Shown: piece by piece, positions 8,901-18,041 of the stretch
Numbering within the stretch: position 1 is the stretch's first letter
Layout: every line of letters starts with the position of its first letter
From: a virus
IMG/VR virus record: IMGVR_UViG_3300030104_001960
Coordinates: 1,892 to 22,896 of that record
Length of the DNA stretch: 21,005 nt
Strand: one strand, 5' to 3'
Translations under genes and position numbers: made by a program
The notes under the pieces: generated by a model
The model's database searches: none
What the model saw: the letters and a program-made list of their open reading frames with translations, nothing else
What the model was told of the DNA's origin: nothing

Positions 8901-10070
8901 ATCTCCCCAATCAAGGTTATTCTTTTCAGCATAGATCTTTCTAAAACCTTCTTTCTGCTCATCAGTTAGAGCTTCCCAAGGTTTGTTCTTAGTTCTCCAG
9001 TCAGCAATAGATGGGACTTCGCCACCTCCTATTTGTGTTAGCTGTCCTTTATCGAAAGGTACTACAGCTGCTTTTTTTGTTTTGGGATTGACAAATCTAA
9101 CCTTAGCTTTACCTTTCTCAAAACCTACGATTGTTCCGTAGTTATCTCTGTCAGCTGCTTTAACTCTAGTTCCTTCAGTAAGTTTAGTAGCTTCGTTTTT
9201 AAACTTTCTATAAAGACTCTTTTCAAAAGTAGCCTTAGCTCCTTTATCAACTTGATTAGTTAAACCTTCATAGTCAAGATCACTACTATCATTAATAGCT
9301 TTATAGAGTTTATCAACATCTCCACCTGTGATCTTCTTAGCAGCTTTCTTCTTTTGTTTACCAAGGTTTTTAAGACCTAAACCCATACCTTCAAAGGCTA
9401 AGTCAAAGAAAGAACCAATACCTAAACCTTCACCTATATTATAAGCTGACTTCATAGCTGGAGACATAGTGTCTTGTGTAGCTACTGGCTCAAGTAATCC
9501 AGACCATTCAGGTTTTATATTAATAAGAGTTCTAGCTAGGTTTGCTTCTTGGGATTGATTACTTACAAAATCATAAGCTCCACCTTGAGCAGCTCCTAAA
9601 GCTAGACGACCTTTTCTAGTTAATTTAGCTGTGGTTGCTAAACCTTTGAGACCTTTTACTCCCCAAGCTACTTGACCTACTCCTGCTGTACCAGCAGCGA
9701 ACTCAACACCACCTCTGATAAATCCTCCCCATGCTGTATGAGTTATTGGTTTGTTTTTAATTAACCAAGGTGCATCATATGTCCAGGGGTTTTCAGGATC
9801 AGTAGGTTGATAAAATCTTTTGTCTAGTAGTTTAGGTAGAGAACCAACACTGTTGTATAGATCTACAACACCACCAGCTACAGCATTAGTAAGTTCTTTT
9901 GCTTTGTTAACCTTTTTAGGTGGTGGAGTAGTTGGTGCAGCGGCTGCCTCTTGTGCAGCTGCCTGTTGTTGTTGTATCTCATTCTGTGCTTTCTCTTCCT
10001 CTATAGCATCTAAGCTTTCTTGTACTGCTCTATTTCGAAGCCTAGTATCGAAATCATTGCTCCGATCCAT
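5931..10070 (-). CDS. Internal core (ejection) protein, gp16-like
   Basis: A 1379-residue protein, the largest in the window and similar in size to T7 gp16 (1318), which spans the inner membrane during genome entry. In order: a Gln/Ala-rich coiled start (residues 1-50); a hydrophobic Gly-rich stretch (114-140); a Lys-rich patch (238-248); a small KOW/SH3-like beta segment (GTRVKAADRDNYGTIVGFEK, about 300-345); then a long helical body with several amphipathic or hydrophobic segments (for example AIGYGFTAMATTMALNG). T7 gp16 opens with a lytic transglycosylase domain; here I find no Glu-centred ES/GLMQ-type motif at the N-terminus, so wall-cutting activity may be absent or elsewhere. It ends 29 bases before the tail-fibre start. 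Confidence 0.9.
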   Translation of the reverse strand: MDRSNDFDTRLRNRAVQESLDAIEEEKAQNEIQQQQAAAQEAAAAPTTPPPKKVNKAKELTNAVAGGVVDLYNSVGSLPKLLDKRFYQPTDPENPWTYDAPWLIKNKPITHTAWGGFIRGGVEFAAGTAGVGQVAWGVKGLKGLATTAKLTRKGRLALGAAQGGAYDFVSNQSQEANLARTLINIKPEWSGLLEPVATQDTMSPAMKSAYNIGEGLGIGSFFDLAFEGMGLGLKNLGKQKKKAAKKITGGDVDKLYKAINDSSDLDYEGLTNQVDKGAKATFEKSLYRKFKNEATKLTEGTRVKAADRDNYGTIVGFEKGKAKVRFVNPKTKKAAVVPFDKGQLTQIGGGEVPSIADWRTKNKPWEALTDEQKEGFRKIYAEKNNLDWGDERDFTLNSRKQGDANKDLAVEQLEFDLNTNIQRQNPAYYKGGDISDNQALISTSNPVKGVRDMIEIRNNPTQKYGSPEGTITEANIRRAEYTAPGMMLAESNALAKQLQASPAYNLLYEGSNAKVLQEDLKNAATDVFQFISDSGNSRLIDIPEEDVINYIKNVDTNPSLIEGLPILNKAQLNATDVVLGQLLFEARDLAKASLSVADQISPASPGGLLDGILSRYSAIARLRKETSIASSYNLRRFRDGKKPSQFDTKQIISQASDAAASEVATFKQLLKGDVDNDLLESFIHFTATGNGNKQTWKDLDAFFKNKLHGYKNGSQYQRNAILNEMMVMGINSILSGPKTVARALVGTGLGTAMRPVATMIGALGDVDGQTFRSAAASLGGMMEAQTEAWRKAVADFQNYNLDEKGFRGFTETTADQEWRAMMSHFDQNGTLGDKTAAHIADNLRSLNKLPFFNYGPRTMKAMDTFFTQIIGRGRQRQLAFDDVYQKLTDQGLIVSDKDMPDLLRKVEQDFESKVFSADGQVTDEMALFASDEAKLTKALSGRAKDIDNLFDKMPFLKPYFLFARTGVNALVMTSKYTPGLNLAIKEHTDIFTKAWDDPEMLQYGIKSQADLNVAKATARGRMAIGYGFTAMATTMALNGTITGNGPPDRQLRTSWIQQGWQPRSIKIGNSYISYEALEPFNAFFSVAADIVDSQKVMGEEWVGNWFGRMAHLVGANVVNKSFMAGLLQLSDLFTSQFADAPRAAANIVNNQIPLAGLRNEIGKVFSPGMRELESGFWQSIGNRNLWADLVTEDQFMPYRYDILSGEKLRDWDPMTRLVNALLPINLNIGTTNETRELLMRSGLNLTQTFNTGPNGQLLENRPDLKSKYQFYMGQQNIEAQLTEVMTPEIIDSIQRMERGKKDYEAKDTVHGRMIMPIFRTAKQTAWDLLLQDPELGGEAQQIDTLHSLGKLENQFRSEGDYGNEAQVRREVEVIKNLPK

Positions 10071-10076
10071 AATTCA

Positions 10077-12821
10077 TCATTTTGTTATTCGTTTGAGTGG
10101 TTGTACAGTTCGAGCTATGAACTCGTTATAAACAGCAGCAGGTATCTTTGTTAAATCGAGACGAGTGCTTAATGCAGCTGCCATCTCTTCATCTAGTTCA
10201 CCTTTCTGTTCTTTAGCTGATGTAAACCAATGCTGTCCTATGCCTGGTATAGGTTCGAACATATCATCATTGGCATATAAAGTAGATGTCTCTTGATTTA
10301 CCTTCTCTCTGTAAAATAGTTTTTGTAGTTCAGGCGAAAAGAAATCAGTTGGTGATGCCATACCTGTACCAATTAAACGTAGTAGATCGTTCTTAGTTGT
10401 TTTAAACGCACCAACTTCTGAGACAATACCTTTGCTCTGAGCATCAATAATATTCTTTAGTGGTACAAACTCTATCTCAGCACCAAATATATTAGTACCT
10501 ACATTTAAACCATTACCAGAGAATGAACTACTAACTACATCATATGGATTATCAGGAGCATAGTTATAGACATCTTTAGGTATGAAAGAAGTTATCAATG
10601 CATCTTCTTGTTCTGGATCTGTTGCAGCTGCTGTCCATGTCTTTGCTGTAGATCCTCTATCAGTTATAAGCTTTCTATTTGCAGGTGGTATAACTCTAAG
10701 TAATCCTTCATGTCCTCTAGGTTCAAGGATACCGCCTTTAGTTTCAGCTGCTACAAGAGCTTCAGCCATTTCAAATGGAGTTCTATTTGGATCAACTGCA
10801 GCCATACCTTCTAAAAACAAAGGCATTCTACCTACTTTGTTTTGGTAGTTAACTAGTTGAGTTCTGTCGTGTTCTGTCAGTACTCCAGTTAGATCTTGCT
10901 TTTCTATAACAGCTTGTTGATAACCTCTAAGTATTGATGTTGGATCATGGTCATTAACAAAACCAGCACCATTACCATATTTAATGTTGCCACTGGTGGC
11001 ATCTACAGCTCTTTCGTAGATAGTACCTGGGGTGTTGTTATTTAATAATTGGATCTCGTTATCAATTATCTTTTGGTAGACATCTGTTGCAGTATTACCT
11101 GTTTGGCTAATTAAAGCAGGTTCGATTAATTTGGCTACTTTCTGTTTTGCTCTATCAATAACTCTCTGTGCTTCAGCTCTAACTTCAAACTTTGATTTGG
11201 CACTCTTACTAGCAACAGCAACTATAGACTTTTCTAGCTGACTGAAAATATCATCTTGACCAACAATTGCATGTATGCCATCTTTAGCTTTCTTACCATA
11301 TTCATCCCATAAGTCTTCAGGAACTAAATGAAGGTGCATCATCCTTAGTTCGTTATTAGCTACCTTTCCATCTAAATATTGTCTAGCTGCCTCAATCTCC
11401 ATAGGTTCTCTATTCTCTGCAGCTTTAACCCAAGGTGCATACTTTTCATAATCCCATTTGTTATAATTGTTTTCAGACTTCAGCCAATCTTTTATTCTGG
11501 TAAATTCAGCTTTATTCATATTTCTACCATGGTTATCTACATGTTGTTCATATAACTGAAGAGCTTTAACAGAAGCATTCCTTTTTTCCTCTACATATCT
11601 TGTTCTGTTTCTATTGTTGAACTCATGTATTTCCTTATTGACAGGTTTTAGTAATTCTTTTTTACTTTCACCTATGGTTGTTAATTTACCATTGATCTCT
11701 ATTTCTGTGGCTTCTATTCTTTCTAATACATCTGAGGTAAGTTCACCACTCGTTGCCATAGATGTTAGAACTTTAGATAAGGTTCTCCATTTACCTGCTC
11801 TACTTGGATCACCAGCACTATTTACAAAATCACTAATCCATTGAGTACCATCTGGGTCCATAGCCATGTAACGTTTAACACCAGCTATTTCTTCTTCGTG
11901 GTCTATTCTTGTTCTATTGTTGTTTAAAGTAGTGTTTAAATCTGCATTAAATTCATCAGCTTTCTTATCTAAAAAAGGTTGGAAATATCTCTTAACAAAT
12001 TCAGGGTTATCTTCCATGAAGTACATTTGTTGAAAGTCACGCTCAGCCATTGCTCTCATGGCTTTTGCTTCACTACCAACTTGTAAATCAGGGTTAGATA
12101 ATATCTCATCAAGTGTATTACCTGACTGACTTACATTCTTTTTACTTTTTTTCCACTGAGAAAAGAAAGGTTCCCAATGATTTTTAATAACTTCTTGACC
12201 AGCTACAGCTCTCAGAGCCATTTTGTTGTAGCCACGAAGATCTAGTAACTGACGGCGTTGTAAGCTAGACGCATCTGGAAAGAATTTATCAGCAGCTGCA
12301 CCCAAGCCTGCATCACCATATTTTAATGCTTCAGTCTGTTGTAAAAATGAAATAAGTTCTTCACCACTTGCTCCTAATTGATTGACTACTGTCTTTTTCC
12401 TTTCAAGCGCACTTTTCCATCTAGCCTGATCAAATTCACCATAAGCTTGAATTGCTTTAGGTATCAATTCAGCCAGCTCTTTCATCTGATTATGCTTACG
12501 TTCAGCTTCTAAAGCTCTGGTACCTGCATCAGATATCCTTGTTTCATAATGCTGCAGTTCAGCGGCATGAAAGGCATCAGCAAATTCTCTATCTAAAGAT
12601 TTCATCTCAGTTCTATGAGATGATTCTTTAAAATTCTTTTCCTTTATTGCAGCTAACTCTTCATTTCTATTCTGTATGTTTTGACTCCTGACCTCTCGCA
12701 TACCACTTAAGGTACGCTCTGTTTCTTGTTGTAGTTTGAGGGTCTGGTCAGGGACATCGAACGGGTCAAACGAACTTTGTCTACCTCTCTTCGCTGACCC
12801 TCTAAAAGTTAAATTTGCCAT
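10077..12821 (-). CDS. Internal core (ejection) protein, gp15-like
   Basis: A 914-residue protein at the T7 gene 15 position, longer than T7 gp15 (747). It starts MANLTFRGSAKRGRQS and DPFDVPDQTLKLQQET, a common opening in cyanopodovirus gp15 proteins. It continues as a charged, largely helical protein with many Glu/Lys/Arg heptad-like stretches and no signal peptide. In T7, gp15 joins gp16 in the internal core stacked on the portal and is ejected to form the periplasmic tunnel for DNA. The C-terminal part has more mixed segments (SFSGNGLNVGTNIFGAEIEF). The start follows the gp14-like stop by four bases, and the stop lies six bases before the gp16-like start. The call rests on order, size and general composition. 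Confidence 0.88.
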   Translation of the reverse strand: MANLTFRGSAKRGRQSSFDPFDVPDQTLKLQQETERTLSGMREVRSQNIQNRNEELAAIKEKNFKESSHRTEMKSLDREFADAFHAAELQHYETRISDAGTRALEAERKHNQMKELAELIPKAIQAYGEFDQARWKSALERKKTVVNQLGASGEELISFLQQTEALKYGDAGLGAAADKFFPDASSLQRRQLLDLRGYNKMALRAVAGQEVIKNHWEPFFSQWKKSKKNVSQSGNTLDEILSNPDLQVGSEAKAMRAMAERDFQQMYFMEDNPEFVKRYFQPFLDKKADEFNADLNTTLNNNRTRIDHEEEIAGVKRYMAMDPDGTQWISDFVNSAGDPSRAGKWRTLSKVLTSMATSGELTSDVLERIEATEIEINGKLTTIGESKKELLKPVNKEIHEFNNRNRTRYVEEKRNASVKALQLYEQHVDNHGRNMNKAEFTRIKDWLKSENNYNKWDYEKYAPWVKAAENREPMEIEAARQYLDGKVANNELRMMHLHLVPEDLWDEYGKKAKDGIHAIVGQDDIFSQLEKSIVAVASKSAKSKFEVRAEAQRVIDRAKQKVAKLIEPALISQTGNTATDVYQKIIDNEIQLLNNNTPGTIYERAVDATSGNIKYGNGAGFVNDHDPTSILRGYQQAVIEKQDLTGVLTEHDRTQLVNYQNKVGRMPLFLEGMAAVDPNRTPFEMAEALVAAETKGGILEPRGHEGLLRVIPPANRKLITDRGSTAKTWTAAATDPEQEDALITSFIPKDVYNYAPDNPYDVVSSSFSGNGLNVGTNIFGAEIEFVPLKNIIDAQSKGIVSEVGAFKTTKNDLLRLIGTGMASPTDFFSPELQKLFYREKVNQETSTLYANDDMFEPIPGIGQHWFTSAKEQKGELDEEMAAALSTRLDLTKIPAAVYNEFIARTVQPLKRITK

Positions 12822-12825
12822 AGTA

Positions 12826-14571
12826 TTAAAGTTGGCTTAAGAAGGTTAAAAGACCAATACCGAGACCAATAGGACCACCAGCCAGTGCACCTAATGATGT
12901 CATGTTTGCAGTAGCTGCAGCTGCTCCCAAACCAGCAACAGTACCGCTTAAAGCAGCTCCAGCAAAGCCAGCTGCACCAGTACTTGAATCCATCATCGCA
13001 CCTTCCATAGGAGCTGGTGGTAAACTAGGCTCTTGTACGGGTTGATACTGAGGTGTAGGTAGATTTACAGGTTGGAATCTATCTAGGTTCATTGCGTCTC
13101 TACCAGCAGAAGGATCAAGCATACGTTTTGCTTCAGCTTCTAAATTGGCTTGTCTCAAATCTCTAGCTATATCTTTTCTACTCATTGTAGAAGCTTCTAC
13201 TGCACTATCTAGATTGGCTTTTAAGATGTCTTGATTTGTTTTAAATCTAGATCCTAGATTATCTATATCCCAATCAATCTTTTTAAGATTTAAACCAGTT
13301 TCAGATTGAGCATGTCTTAGATTACTTTCTAGAGTTTTAACATCTAGAGTTGTACTTTCAATGTTGTCATAAACTTGTTTTCTTATTTGATCAAGATTAA
13401 GTTCACCTTTAGCATTACCAATCTTTAAATTTCTTTCTGTTTCTTCTAAGTTTAATAAAGTCCTTTCAATATTCTGTCCTGTATCTTCAGCTATTTGTTG
13501 TAGGTTTAATTTAGCCTTTTGTTTAAATGTAGCAGTATTAGCTATGTTCTGTTTCATCCTAGCTTCAGCAGCTCCAGAGCCACGCATTAAAGACTCTGCT
13601 ACATAGGCGTTCTGTCTGCCTAATTCAGCTAATACCATTTGAACAGCCTTACCTTGTGATCTACCAGCTTGTGTTAAAGCTGCTTGACCTTGGGCTTTTA
13701 ATGCTTGAAGATTACGTTCTGTACTTTCATGTGCAGCTTTAGCATATGTATTTTTATTCTCTCTACGAATCAGATCATTTTGAAATTGTGCTACACGATC
13801 TTGAGTATCAGCATCCATTAATAATGAAGCTTTCTTAAATCTATTAGCAGATTCCTTAGCAAATAAATCTTGGACAATACCAGCTTGTTGAAATTCAGTC
13901 TTACCAGCTTGATCTAACATCCCGATTTTTGTACCAGCTTGAGAGTATTTAGCACCCTCTGTACTTTGTCTAAGATTAGTTAGATGTTTCTGTGATTGAC
14001 TTTCAATTAATTCTTCTTGCTTAAGTATTCCTAATTTATGAGCAGCTTGATCAAAACCTTTTGTACCAGTAGCCTCATATAAGTCAGCTATTAATCCTTG
14101 ATTCTCAAATGCTGCACTAATGAATTGTTCATTTAGTACAGACTGTTCTCTTTCAATAGCGTCGTTATATTCAATCTGATTGAACTGCAATACATCGTTG
14201 TATTGATTTTCCGATTTCTGGTAGACAGCATCTTGTTGATCCCACTGGTACTGCTGTTGGGATTTACCCATTTCCCAGTTTTGTCTAGCTGTCTCTTCTT
14301 GATAAGTCCGTGACTCTTGATCAGCAGCTTTCTTAAGTCTTAAAGATTCGACACTGTTATAGTAGTTTTCCCAGTATTTCCCTTTCTTTGTACCATCAGC
14401 ATTACGGAGCTGTGCGTCGTCAGGAACTGTACCATCCGCCTTGATTTTAGTTCGATCAACACCCCAATTATATTCGTAGTTCTTTTTATCGTATTCCCAT
14501 TTCTTTTTGATCTGATCATTCTGATGATCGATCATATCGTCTGATCCTCCTCCTCCAGATCCCCATGACAT
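12826..14571 (-). CDS. Internal virion/core protein, gp14-like, enlarged
   Basis: A 581-residue protein at the T7 gene 14 position, between the 150-residue gene and the gp15-like core gene. It begins MSWGSGGGGSDD, then a long Gln-, Glu-, Asn- and Lys-rich region predicted to be almost wholly helical or coiled coil (residues about 10-480). A segment rich in Ala, Gln and Arg (AALTQAGRSQGKAVQMVLAE, about residue 295) is the part most like gp14 core proteins. A Pro/Gln linker follows (LPTPQYQPVQEPSLPPAP), then a Gly/Ala-rich hydrophobic C-terminus (residues about 535-581) able to insert in or cross a membrane. T7 gp14 is only 196 residues and forms the outer-membrane pore during DNA ejection. The gp14 role here rests on synteny, composition and the hydrophobic tail. 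Confidence 0.8.
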   Translation of the reverse strand: MSWGSGGGGSDDMIDHQNDQIKKKWEYDKKNYEYNWGVDRTKIKADGTVPDDAQLRNADGTKKGKYWENYYNSVESLRLKKAADQESRTYQEETARQNWEMGKSQQQYQWDQQDAVYQKSENQYNDVLQFNQIEYNDAIEREQSVLNEQFISAAFENQGLIADLYEATGTKGFDQAAHKLGILKQEELIESQSQKHLTNLRQSTEGAKYSQAGTKIGMLDQAGKTEFQQAGIVQDLFAKESANRFKKASLLMDADTQDRVAQFQNDLIRRENKNTYAKAAHESTERNLQALKAQGQAALTQAGRSQGKAVQMVLAELGRQNAYVAESLMRGSGAAEARMKQNIANTATFKQKAKLNLQQIAEDTGQNIERTLLNLEETERNLKIGNAKGELNLDQIRKQVYDNIESTTLDVKTLESNLRHAQSETGLNLKKIDWDIDNLGSRFKTNQDILKANLDSAVEASTMSRKDIARDLRQANLEAEAKRMLDPSAGRDAMNLDRFQPVNLPTPQYQPVQEPSLPPAPMEGAMMDSSTGAAGFAGAALSGTVAGLGAAAATANMTSLGALAGGPIGLGIGLLTFLSQL

Positions 14572-14574
14572 AGT

Positions 14575-15027
14575 TTATTCTCCAAGTTGTTTTTTAAATA
14601 GTTTTCTAACCTCCAGCGATATAGGTGGCATCGCATTATAACCTTGAGTTAGTAAGGCTACTATTGGTATGACTTCATGTAAGGTATCTCTCCAGACATG
14701 TGCATAGATTTGATCTGTATCGTCTCCTTTCTCAGCTACATTCGCAGCCATCCATGCATTAAACATTGAAAGATGTTGAGATAATAAAACATCTTGATGT
14801 CTAATAAAAAAAGGATTAGTTGGTAATCTGACGAATAAATATTCAAGAACATCTAAGTGCTCCTCTCTAGTGATTACTTGATCGTTATCAAATACATCGT
14901 CTAGTACACGTGTAATACGTGCAAGCATATAAAGATATTGAGCAGCATCGGTGTCTCCACCAGCTGCTAACTCAATAATCTTTTTTGACTTTTCTTCTAT
15001 AACTTCTCTTTCCTGTTGGGTGGTCAT
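14575..15027 (-). CDS. Unrecognised 150-residue protein at the T7 gene 13 position
   Basis: A soluble, mostly helical and acidic protein of 150 residues with no signal peptide or membrane helix. Visible features are an N-terminal charged helix (EREVIEEKSKKIIELAAGG), a central segment with Leu and Phe spacing (LDVLEYLFVRLPTNPFFIRHQD), a FNAWMAANVAEKGD stretch and a His/Trp-containing part (HVWRDTLHEVIPIVALLTQGYN). It sits between the tail nozzle and the gp14-like core protein, where T7 has gene 13, a virion-morphogenesis protein of similar size. I see no sequence resemblance to T7 gp13, which looks acetyltransferase-like. Translation is coupled to tail tubular B by an ATGA overlap. A role in core or tail assembly is inferred from position only. 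Confidence 0.85.
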   Translation of the reverse strand: MTTQQEREVIEEKSKKIIELAAGGDTDAAQYLYMLARITRVLDDVFDNDQVITREEHLDVLEYLFVRLPTNPFFIRHQDVLLSQHLSMFNAWMAANVAEKGDDTDQIYAHVWRDTLHEVIPIVALLTQGYNAMPPISLEVRKLFKKQLGE

Positions 15028-17417
15028 GCTCTCCTATAAAAACGTGGTGAATAATATCCCTCCCACATCATTGAAGATAATGAGACAGGGAATGGTGAAT
15101 CGCTAAATGCCTTTAGTGTAAAGTTTGTGTTTTTTTGATGTATTGGTATTTGAGCTACAGTCTCATTAGATAATGCAACATCATTAGCTACATAATCATT
15201 TGCTATAACCATAGCTATAACATCATCAAAATCTGTTGATCCTTTTTTCTGTAGTTTAAAACCTATAACTCCTGATAATCCTACTGAGAATTTAACTCTA
15301 GCTACTGTTAAAGTAGAAGTATAATCAGCTCTTGTACCTTGCTCATTTAATGAGTAATAGATAGTGGGTAGTTCAATATCATAGGTGTATTTAAAACCTA
15401 CGATAACCTTACTAGCTACACTAGTTAAGTCTTTAAATGGAACCTTATAATAAGTACCAGTACCATCTGTAGCTATTGTTGGAGTAATGGTAAAACCTGA
15501 TTCAACAAACGTAGGGTTAGTTAAGTCAGAAGCATCACTACCAATAACAAGTACAGGTGTTAAACCAGTTACATTATTAAAAGGTATATAACACTTAGAG
15601 AAAGGGTTAACAGGATCAGTCTGGTCATAAACTACAGAACTAGCCGTTGCATATAAATCCATACAAGGGTTCATCTTTTGACCATCTGAGTTAACCAAGA
15701 TAGTTTCCTCTGGTGTTTGGTTTAAACTTGCACTAACTAATGTATATTGACCACCTTGCATAGTGACCGCATACATAACATCAGAATCAACTGCTACTGT
15801 TTGTACTAATCCAGGGAGTTGCCACTTAAACCAAGCTTGCATAATCTCCCTCTCTCCATCACTATAAGTTCTATAGAAATAGATATCGTTTTTACTAGAA
15901 CCCCACATTGCTATGAATGAGTTCTGTGGGCTAGCTATAAGATCTGTTATAGAACTTGGTATGTATTCAGATACAACCTTACCTATGTCAAGTACAGTTG
16001 GGTTCATTTCTTGACCCGCTGTTCTCATCTGATAGATCCTTGTATATCCAGGTGTCTTGCTTAAGAAAATGAGATTACTTCCATTATCAACTGGGTCAAT
16101 GTTAATGTCCATCTCATAGTTAGAGATACCACGAATAATTGTTGCAGTAGGGGTAAAGATACCATTAGGAGCAAACATCAAGAACTGTTGGTTCTTACTG
16201 AATAGGATTAAACCCTGTGCAGTAGGTAATACACCTGTAAGTAATGTAGGTCTAATACTTGACGTACTTAGATCAACTGGGTCAGACGCTATCTGAGTCA
16301 TTGCTGACACATGATAGAAGTTATAAAACTCATTAGCCTGACTCATTGAAACATTATCGTTAGTCAGGAACCCTAAACGACTACTGTGGAAGAACGATTG
16401 TTGAATCTTTTTACCTACAAAACTCGGATGACTATTTGTTGTATCATCTCCAGTAAGTCTATCCGTCCAAGATATAGCTCTAAATGTAAAAGCATCAGTT
16501 CCTGTATTAACTAGCTCATGAGGCATAGTTGATGCAGTCAAACCTACAGACACATCAGGTGCTATATATTCTTCCCAATAACCAGCTCCAGATGTACTAT
16601 TATCAGCTATGAATCTTGAGTAGTAAGTATCGTTAGCTGAACTAGTGTTTAGTACCTTAACTACACGATGATGTAGAGACCTGTCAGGAAGGGCTGTAAC
16701 GTTAGCAACTTGGTTCTGATATGTATCTAGTCTTTCGTTGTCTGCACCACCCTTACCAGTCAATGTGAAGGCACTAGAGCAGCTTAATTCAAGTGATGAG
16801 TCAAGCTGAGTGACAGTCATTCCAGATATGCTTAAACCATTAATACTGTTCTTTAAGCTTGTTAAGATACCATCTGCATTTGATGCATCTCCTGTAGTAA
16901 ATGTCACCGTAGTTCCATTAACTGTGACGCTATACGTTGTATTGGGAGTAATAGCTCTGAGTCGTACAGTTCCTACTTTGTTAGCAGTGAATGAAGGAGC
17001 TGTTTGAGTTGTTATAGTCTTGGTTTTATTAGTAACTATAGTTGTATCTTGTACAGTTAGAATGTCATAGTCATTAGCTGTAGTGCCTGTTAGGTAGGAG
17101 GTATTAGCATTTGAGGTGTAAGTTATAGTTGCTGCTACACCTGACGTAGCATTCCAAATATATATAACTGTACCTTTAATACACCCAACGTACTTCTCAT
17201 CATTATCTCTATGTATATAAAACCATTTAGCATTTGCATAAATGTTTTCATTACCTAGATTTTTAAGATACTTAAATCCAGGTCTTTTAGTTAAACCAAA
17301 AGTAGGGTCAGGGTAGGCATTAATACAATCAACTAATTGTCCTGGTAGCTTCTTAGTATCTGGTTGTTTAGATACACCACCTAAGTAGTTTGGAATAGTT
17401 TGTGTGACATTTGTCAT
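15024..17417 (-). CDS. Tail tubular protein B (T7 gp12-like nozzle)
   Basis: A 797-residue protein, essentially the length of T7 gp12 (794), which forms the hexameric tail nozzle to which fibres attach. The N-terminus carries the family signature: QTIPNYLGGVSKQPD, then a Gln/Leu-Val-Asp segment (LPGQLVDCINAYPDP) and LTKRPGFKYLKNLG. The remainder is beta-rich, with repeated short Thr/Ser/Asn-rich strands, an FSKNQQFLM segment and a C-terminal MMWEGYYSPRFYRRA ending typical of this family. Its start overlaps the stop of tail tubular A by one base, and its TGA overlaps the ATG of the next gene (ATGA). These two genes are almost certainly translated together and assemble in sequence below the portal. 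Confidence 0.96.
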   Translation of the reverse strand: MTNVTQTIPNYLGGVSKQPDTKKLPGQLVDCINAYPDPTFGLTKRPGFKYLKNLGNENIYANAKWFYIHRDNDEKYVGCIKGTVIYIWNATSGVAATITYTSNANTSYLTGTTANDYDILTVQDTTIVTNKTKTITTQTAPSFTANKVGTVRLRAITPNTTYSVTVNGTTVTFTTGDASNADGILTSLKNSINGLSISGMTVTQLDSSLELSCSSAFTLTGKGGADNERLDTYQNQVANVTALPDRSLHHRVVKVLNTSSANDTYYSRFIADNSTSGAGYWEEYIAPDVSVGLTASTMPHELVNTGTDAFTFRAISWTDRLTGDDTTNSHPSFVGKKIQQSFFHSSRLGFLTNDNVSMSQANEFYNFYHVSAMTQIASDPVDLSTSSIRPTLLTGVLPTAQGLILFSKNQQFLMFAPNGIFTPTATIIRGISNYEMDINIDPVDNGSNLIFLSKTPGYTRIYQMRTAGQEMNPTVLDIGKVVSEYIPSSITDLIASPQNSFIAMWGSSKNDIYFYRTYSDGEREIMQAWFKWQLPGLVQTVAVDSDVMYAVTMQGGQYTLVSASLNQTPEETILVNSDGQKMNPCMDLYATASSVVYDQTDPVNPFSKCYIPFNNVTGLTPVLVIGSDASDLTNPTFVESGFTITPTIATDGTGTYYKVPFKDLTSVASKVIVGFKYTYDIELPTIYYSLNEQGTRADYTSTLTVARVKFSVGLSGVIGFKLQKKGSTDFDDVIAMVIANDYVANDVALSNETVAQIPIHQKNTNFTLKAFSDSPFPVSLSSMMWEGYYSPRFYRRA

Positions 17418-18031
17418 TATCTTTGTAAGGCGTGGTATGGTTTGTAGCTGTTGTAATAGTTACCGCCTTGGGGGTGTCCAAAGAATGTAAACTGACCTTG
17501 ATTACATTCATACTCAAGTGCTAAAGCTCTAGCGTAAGCCTCCTTCTGTTGCATCATTTGGTATAAATTCTGATCACCTACTATCTTTGAGACAGTAATA
17601 CTTGCAGCTCTAGCTGTTATATAATCTTGTATTGGTCGGGGTAAATCAATCCAATCAAATAACCAAACGACATCACATTCTACTTCTTCTGTGAATGTAC
17701 TTGTATGCTCCTCTTTATCATATAATTTACCATTACGTCTAACAACATCCATATGGTTATAGTCGCCTTTCTCAGCCATATCTATCTGTAAAACATTGGT
17801 TGGTATAACTATTTCATTGTCAGTATTTGGTGTGAATGGATAATGATATTCTTTATTAAATGTCCATCCTTCTGCCTGGACTTCTCTTGACACCTGTGTA
17901 AGTGTATCGTATGCAATCGCAACGTCTGGGTTGGTTTGATCGAGAGTTGTCACAGGAGCTTGACCAACTGACGCTAATATTTCATTAACCGCTGGTAATT
18001 CTTCTGCAGCGTTAGTGGTAGGGAGTGCCAT
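17417..18031 (-). CDS. Tail tubular protein A (T7 gp11-like gatekeeper)
   Basis: A 204-residue protein, near the length of T7 gp11 (196). It belongs to the ring that joins the portal to the nozzle in short-tailed phages. The typical family start ALPTTNAAEELPAVNEILAS and the following segment (TLTQVSREVQAEGWTFN) are clear, as are the DLPRP-like stretch (WIDLPRPIQDYITARAA) and the C-terminal Tyr/Asn-rich tail. The reading frame is open farther upstream to 18145, but that extension would run through the capsid 3' end and the terminator hairpin. The ATG at 18031 is therefore chosen, and it gives the family length and N-terminus. Its stop overlaps the start of tail tubular B by one base (TAATG). 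Confidence 0.95.
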   Translation of the reverse strand: MALPTTNAAEELPAVNEILASVGQAPVTTLDQTNPDVAIAYDTLTQVSREVQAEGWTFNKEYHYPFTPNTDNEIVIPTNVLQIDMAEKGDYNHMDVVRRNGKLYDKEEHTSTFTEEVECDVVWLFDWIDLPRPIQDYITARAASITVSKIVGDQNLYQMMQQKEAYARALALEYECNQGQFTFFGHPQGGNYYNSYKPYHALQR

Positions 18032-18041
18032 AATTATATAT

